Positions 60,969 to 64,000 of a stretch of DNA of 64,000 bases are shown here, piece by piece (within the stretch, counting starts at the first letter, position 1; each line of letters opens with the position of its first letter). The translations under genes and the position numbers were made by a program. The notes under the pieces were generated by a model that was not told where the DNA came from, made no database searches, and saw nothing but the letters and a program-made list of their open reading frames with translations. The DNA is from JACVRW01 sp963820315. Lineage in GTDB: Bacteria > Actinomycetota > Thermoleophilia > Solirubrobacterales > Thermoleophilaceae. The stretch lies in NCBI GenBank assembly GCA_963820315.1, contig CAWFZK010000031.1, positions 124,001 through 188,000 of the forward strand, in the 5' to 3' direction.

Positions 60969-61879
60969 GCGCCCTGTCGGCGGTGCCGCCGCGGGTCGCC
61001 GCGGCGCCCATCTCGTGGGGCGTCTGCGAGGTGCCCGGCTGGGGCCTCATGTTGCCGCCGGAGCGCGTGCTGAGCGAGATGGCCGCGCTCGGCTTCCGGG
61101 CGACCGAGCTGGGCCCCGTGGACTGGTTGCCGCTCGACCCTGGCGCCCTGCGTGCCGCGCTCCAGCGCCACGGGCTCGAGCTTGTCGGCGGCTTCGTCCC
61201 GCTCGTGCTGCACGAGCCGGATGCGGCCCCCGCCCGCGAGCGGGCCGGGCGAATCGGGCGGGTGCTGGCAGCGGCGGGCGCGGACGTGTTCGTGGCGGCG
61301 GTCGTGATGGATGACGATTGGGCCGAGCCGCAGCCGCTCGACGACGCGGCGTGGGACAGGCTCGCCGAGCACCTCGACGAGACGGCCGAGCTCGTCGCGG
61401 GCCTTGGCCTCGAGCTGGTCCTGCATCCGCATGCCGGCACGCTCGTCGAGCGGGAGCCGGAGATCGAGCGCGTGCTGGCGGCGTCACAAGCGGCGCTCTG
61501 CCTGGACACCGGCCACCTGACGATCGCCGGCGCCGATCCGGCCGACTTCGTGCGGCGCCACGGCGAGCGCATCGCGCACGTCCACCTCAAGGACGTCGAC
61601 GCGGCGGTGGCCCGGCGCTACCGCGCGGGCGAGCTGTCGCTCGTCGAGGCGACCCAGGCCGGCCTGTTCCGGCCGCTCGGCCAGGGCGACGCGAACATCG
61701 CGCAGGTCATCGATCTTCTGGAACGGGTGGGCTACGGGCGCTGGCTCGTGCTCGAACAGGACACGGCCATCACCGGGGAGGAGCCGCCGGTAGGACGTGG
61801 TCCGGTGCTCGACGTGCAGGCCAGCGTCGCGTACCTGAATGGACTGGCTCCGCGAGAGGAGGAGGTTCCGCAGACATGA
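60965..61879 (+). CDS. IolE-like sugar isomerase/dehydratase (xylose-isomerase-like TIM barrel)
   Basis: 304 residues. Marks of the inosose dehydratase/sugar epimerase family: APISWGVCEVPGWGLMLPPE, GFRATELGPVDWLP, LVLHPHAGTLVE, LCLDTGHLTIAG, HVHLKDVD and LVLEQDT, with metal ligands in the Asp/His/Glu positions of the barrel. It acts on cyclic polyols or keto-sugars; inositol is likely but not certain. Stop overlaps the solute-binding gene start (ATGA). Confidence 0.85.
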   Translation: MSALSAVPPRVAAAPISWGVCEVPGWGLMLPPERVLSEMAALGFRATELGPVDWLPLDPGALRAALQRHGLELVGGFVPLVLHEPDAAPARERAGRIGRVLAAAGADVFVAAVVMDDDWAEPQPLDDAAWDRLAEHLDETAELVAGLGLELVLHPHAGTLVEREPEIERVLAASQAALCLDTGHLTIAGADPADFVRRHGERIAHVHLKDVDAAVARRYRAGELSLVEATQAGLFRPLGQGDANIAQVIDLLERVGYGRWLVLEQDTAITGEEPPVGRGPVLDVQASVAYLNGLAPREEEVPQT

Positions 61880-62874
61880 AGCGACTGTTCCCAACGGTGC
61901 TGGTGCTGCTCTTCGCCGTGCTGGCCATGGCGTTCGTGACGGCGTGCGGCGACGACGATGACGACGGTGGCTCGGGTGAGGGCTCCGAGGACGTCAGCCT
62001 GACCCAGGGCGGTGATCTGAAGATCGCGGTCATCACGCACGGGTCCGGAGACTCGTTCTGGGCGGTCGCCAAGCGCGGGGCCGAGCAGGCCGGTAAGGAC
62101 ATGGGCGTCCAGGTCCAGTACAGCGAGTCCGCCAACGACCCGCAGAAGCAGGCCCAGCTGATCGACGCCGCGGTCACCGACAAGGTCAACGGCATCGCGG
62201 TCTCCGCCCCGAACCCGGACGCCCTCCGGGAGCCGCTCAAGAAGGCGGCCGACGCCGGCATCCCGATCATCACGCTCAACTCCGGCCAGACCGATTCGGC
62301 CGATCTCGGCGCGATCACGCACGTCGGCCAGGACGAGGCGATCGCCGGCGAGGCGGCCGGCTCGCGGCTCGCTGAGGGCGGCGCGCAGAAGCTCCTCTGC
62401 GTGATCCACGAGCAGGGCAACATCGGGCTCAACGAGCGTTGCGACGGCGCCAAGCAGGGCTTCGGCGGCGAGGTCGAGAACCTGCAGGTCAAGGGCGTCG
62501 AGGACATCTCGACGACGCTCACCGAGATCCAGTCGAAGCTCGAGTCGGACGACTCGATCGACGCCGTGCTCTCGCTCAACCCGGACATCGCCGTCGCTGC
62601 GCGCGACGCCGTCCAGGGCGCAAGCTCCGAGGCCAAGCTCGCGACGTTCGACCTCAGCGGCGACGTGGTCGACGCGATCGAGGCCGGCGAGATCGAGTTC
62701 GCGGTCGACCAGCAGCAGTATCTGCAGGGATACCTCCCGGTGGTATTCCTGAAGCTGTTCAACGACAACGCCAACACGGTCGGCGGCGGCCAGCCGGTGC
62801 TCACCGGTCCGGGCTTCGTCGACAAGGGCAACGCCGCCACGGTCAAGCAGCTGGCCGAGGAGGGGACGCGCTGA
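61876..62874 (+). CDS. Sugar ABC transporter substrate-binding lipoprotein
   Basis: 332 residues. Lipobox ends at Cys24 (AFVTAC) with GDDDDDGG after it. Periplasmic-binding-protein-1 fold of the RbsB type: KIAVITHGSGDSFWAVAKRG, GIAVSAPNPDALREPLKKAA, AGIPIITLNSG, LCVIHEQGNIGLNERCDGAK, AVDQQQYLQGYLPVVFLKLF. GAGGAGG precedes the start. Coupled to the IolE-like gene by a 4-bp overlap, and followed by the permease. Confidence 0.95.
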   Translation: MKRLFPTVLVLLFAVLAMAFVTACGDDDDDGGSGEGSEDVSLTQGGDLKIAVITHGSGDSFWAVAKRGAEQAGKDMGVQVQYSESANDPQKQAQLIDAAVTDKVNGIAVSAPNPDALREPLKKAADAGIPIITLNSGQTDSADLGAITHVGQDEAIAGEAAGSRLAEGGAQKLLCVIHEQGNIGLNERCDGAKQGFGGEVENLQVKGVEDISTTLTEIQSKLESDDSIDAVLSLNPDIAVAARDAVQGASSEAKLATFDLSGDVVDAIEAGEIEFAVDQQQYLQGYLPVVFLKLFNDNANTVGGGQPVLTGPGFVDKGNAATVKQLAEEGTR

Positions 62875-62944
62875 CGAACTGGGTTGCGTCGCGGCCGGCT
62901 GATCCCGGCCGGCCGCGGCATAGCCCCGGGGAGGAGCAAGTGAG

Positions 62945-64000
62945 ATGAGCGATCAGGCCCTCGCCGAGCCGCCGGGGGCGCCACCCCCGACATCGGTCGT
63001 GGACGACCGGATGGCGGACGTCAGCTTCGTGACGAAGCTGCTGCGGCGGCCCGAGCTCGGTGCCGCGCTCGCCGCACTCGTCGTCCTCCTCTTCTTCAGC
63101 TTCACCACTGACGAGTTCGGGACGCTCGACGGCGCCGCCAACTGGACCGACGTCGCCTCGACGCTCGGCATCCCGGCGGTGGCGGTGGCGCTGCTCATGA
63201 TCGGCGGCGAGTTCGACCTGTCGGCGGGCGTGATGACCGGCAGCGCCGGGCTCGTGATGGGCCTGCTCGCCACCGAGCTCGACATGAACATCTGGTTCGC
63301 GATCGTGCTCACGTTCGTCTTCGCGGCGACGATCGGCTTCATCAACGGGATGATGGTCGTGAAGACGAAGCTGCCGAGCTTCATCGTCACGCTCGCGACC
63401 TTCTTCATCCTCCAGGGCGCCAACCTCGGCGTGACCAAGGAGATCACGGGCAGCGTGCGCGTCGGCGGGCTGAACGAGGTCTCTGGCTATCAGTCGGCGT
63501 TCGACATCTTCGGCGGCTCGTTCTCCGAGTACGACTTCCGCATCTCGGTCATCTGGTGGGTCGTCGATCACGATCCTGGCGACCTGGGTGCTCTCCCGCA
63601 CTCGCGTCGGCAACTGGATCTTCGGCGTCGGCGGCGACGCCGCCGCCGCCCGCAACGTCGGCGTGCCGGTCGCGCGCGTGAAGATCGCCCTCTTCATGAC
63701 GACGTCGCTCGCCGCGGCGCTCGTCGGGATCATCGTGGCGCTCGGCTGTCCTCAGTGCAGGCGAGCCAGGGTGTCGGCGAGGAGTTCACCTACATCATCG
63801 CCGCGGTGGTCGGCGGCTGCCTGCTCACGGGCGGCTATGGCTCGGCGATCGGCGCCGCGATCGGCGCGCTGATCATCGGCATGGCGTTCATCGGCATCCA
63901 GTTCTCCGGCTGGGACACCGACTGGCGCTTCCTGTTCCTCGGCGTGATCCTGCTGATGGCGGTGCTCGTCAACAACTTCGTCCGGCGCAGCGCGGAAGGA
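62945..64000 (+). CDS. Sugar ABC transporter permease (RbsC-like), 3'-partial, two compensating frameshifts
   Basis: Starts at ATG 62945 and runs off the window. Membrane helices LAALVVLLFFSFTTDEFG, GIPAVAVALLMIGGEFDLSA (the GGEFDLS motif of BPD_transp_2 permeases), IWFAIVLTFVFAATIGFING. Between about 63562 and 63750 the family sequence is in another frame (NWIFGVGGDAAAARNVGVPV, VKIALFMTTSLAAALVGII), then returns to the first frame (IIAAVVGGCLLTGGYGSAIG, FLFLGVILLMAVLVNNFVRR). One inserted and one lost base explain this. The ATPase gene should follow. Confidence 0.88.
   Translation, partial: MSDQALAEPPGAPPPTSVVDDRMADVSFVTKLLRRPELGAALAALVVLLFFSFTTDEFGTLDGAANWTDVASTLGIPAVAVALLMIGGEFDLSAGVMTGSAGLVMGLLATELDMNIWFAIVLTFVFAATIGFINGMMVVKTKLPSFIVTLATFFILQGANLGVTKEITGSVRVGGLNEVSGYQSAFDIFGGSFSEYDFRISVIWWVVDHDPGDLGALPHSRRQLDLRRRRRRRRRPQRRRAGRAREDRPLHDDVARRGARRDHRGARLSSVQASQGVGEEFTYIIAAVVGGCLLTGGYGSAIGAAIGALIIGMAFIGIQFSGWDTDWRFLFLGVILLMAVLVNNFVRRSAEG

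Noticed and set aside
63600..63660. Poly-Arg stretch in the permease frame (possible basic domain)
   Set aside because: It is the out-of-frame reading of GNWIFGVGGDAAAARN; the true frame differs by one base there.

Overview
The window is high-GC chromosomal DNA from a Gram-positive actinobacterium. The gene families fit the class Thermoleophilia, order Solirubrobacterales: exported proteins ending in Arg/Lys-rich beta-sandwich modules, RTX-like and decapeptide-repeat surface proteins, CGDDDDD lipoproteins, a family II pyrophosphatase, and an LEA-like/holin/DUF3618/YihY quartet. The lineage is inferred from protein style only; no rRNA is present.

Layout. 1-5.9 kb: a broken subtilisin with a P-domain, tRNA-His, a lysyl-oxidase-like exported protein and a PKD protein. 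6-13 kb: Rieske, LPG-synthase-type membrane, PAP2, cupin/AraC, MhuD-like, SGNH and cyclase genes. 13-18.5 kb: a DUF3224-MarR pair under a perfect dyad, a CBS-type Mn pyrophosphatase, and a Ser/Thr kinase-Kelch receptor followed by an FHA-HTH protein. 18.5-30.5 kb: an accessory stretch with a damaged TetR gene, exported RTX/beta-helix/TolB-like proteins, small phage-type genes, a zincin-like gene and hairpin clusters. 30.6-43.1 kb: a MarR-MFS-MFS efflux operon, an S15 peptidase, a candidate structured RNA, a LuxR regulator divergent from a flavin monooxygenase, two metallo-beta-lactamase-fold proteins and a TAP-like hydrolase. 43.1-52 kb: the envelope-stress quartet, a TetR-HTH/PPM phosphatase fusion, ArsR-SRPBCC, YceI, AraC, esterase, glycosyltransferase and DUF2461 genes. 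52-59 kb: a tandem-repeat exported protein divergent from an OmpR-type two-component system across four 11-bp repeats, then an iron-uptake pair (lipoprotein plus FTR1 permease) behind a candidate iron box. 59-64 kb: a LacI regulator divergent from an IolE-like/ABC sugar operon with promoter, two operators and a small leader ORF; the permease runs off the end.

Genes that appear to work together: LacI with the IolE-like/ABC operon; the EfeO-like lipoprotein with FTR1; MarR with two drug pumps; kinase-Kelch with FHA-HTH; and the two-component system with its divergent exported protein.

Sequence quality. At least fifteen otherwise well-conserved genes or exported ORFs are interrupted by single-base frameshifts, with coding similarity continuing at once in another frame. 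This looks mainly like uncorrected indel error, densest in the first 2.7 kb and at 28.4-29.4 kb, so frameshifted genes should not be taken as true pseudogenes without resequencing.
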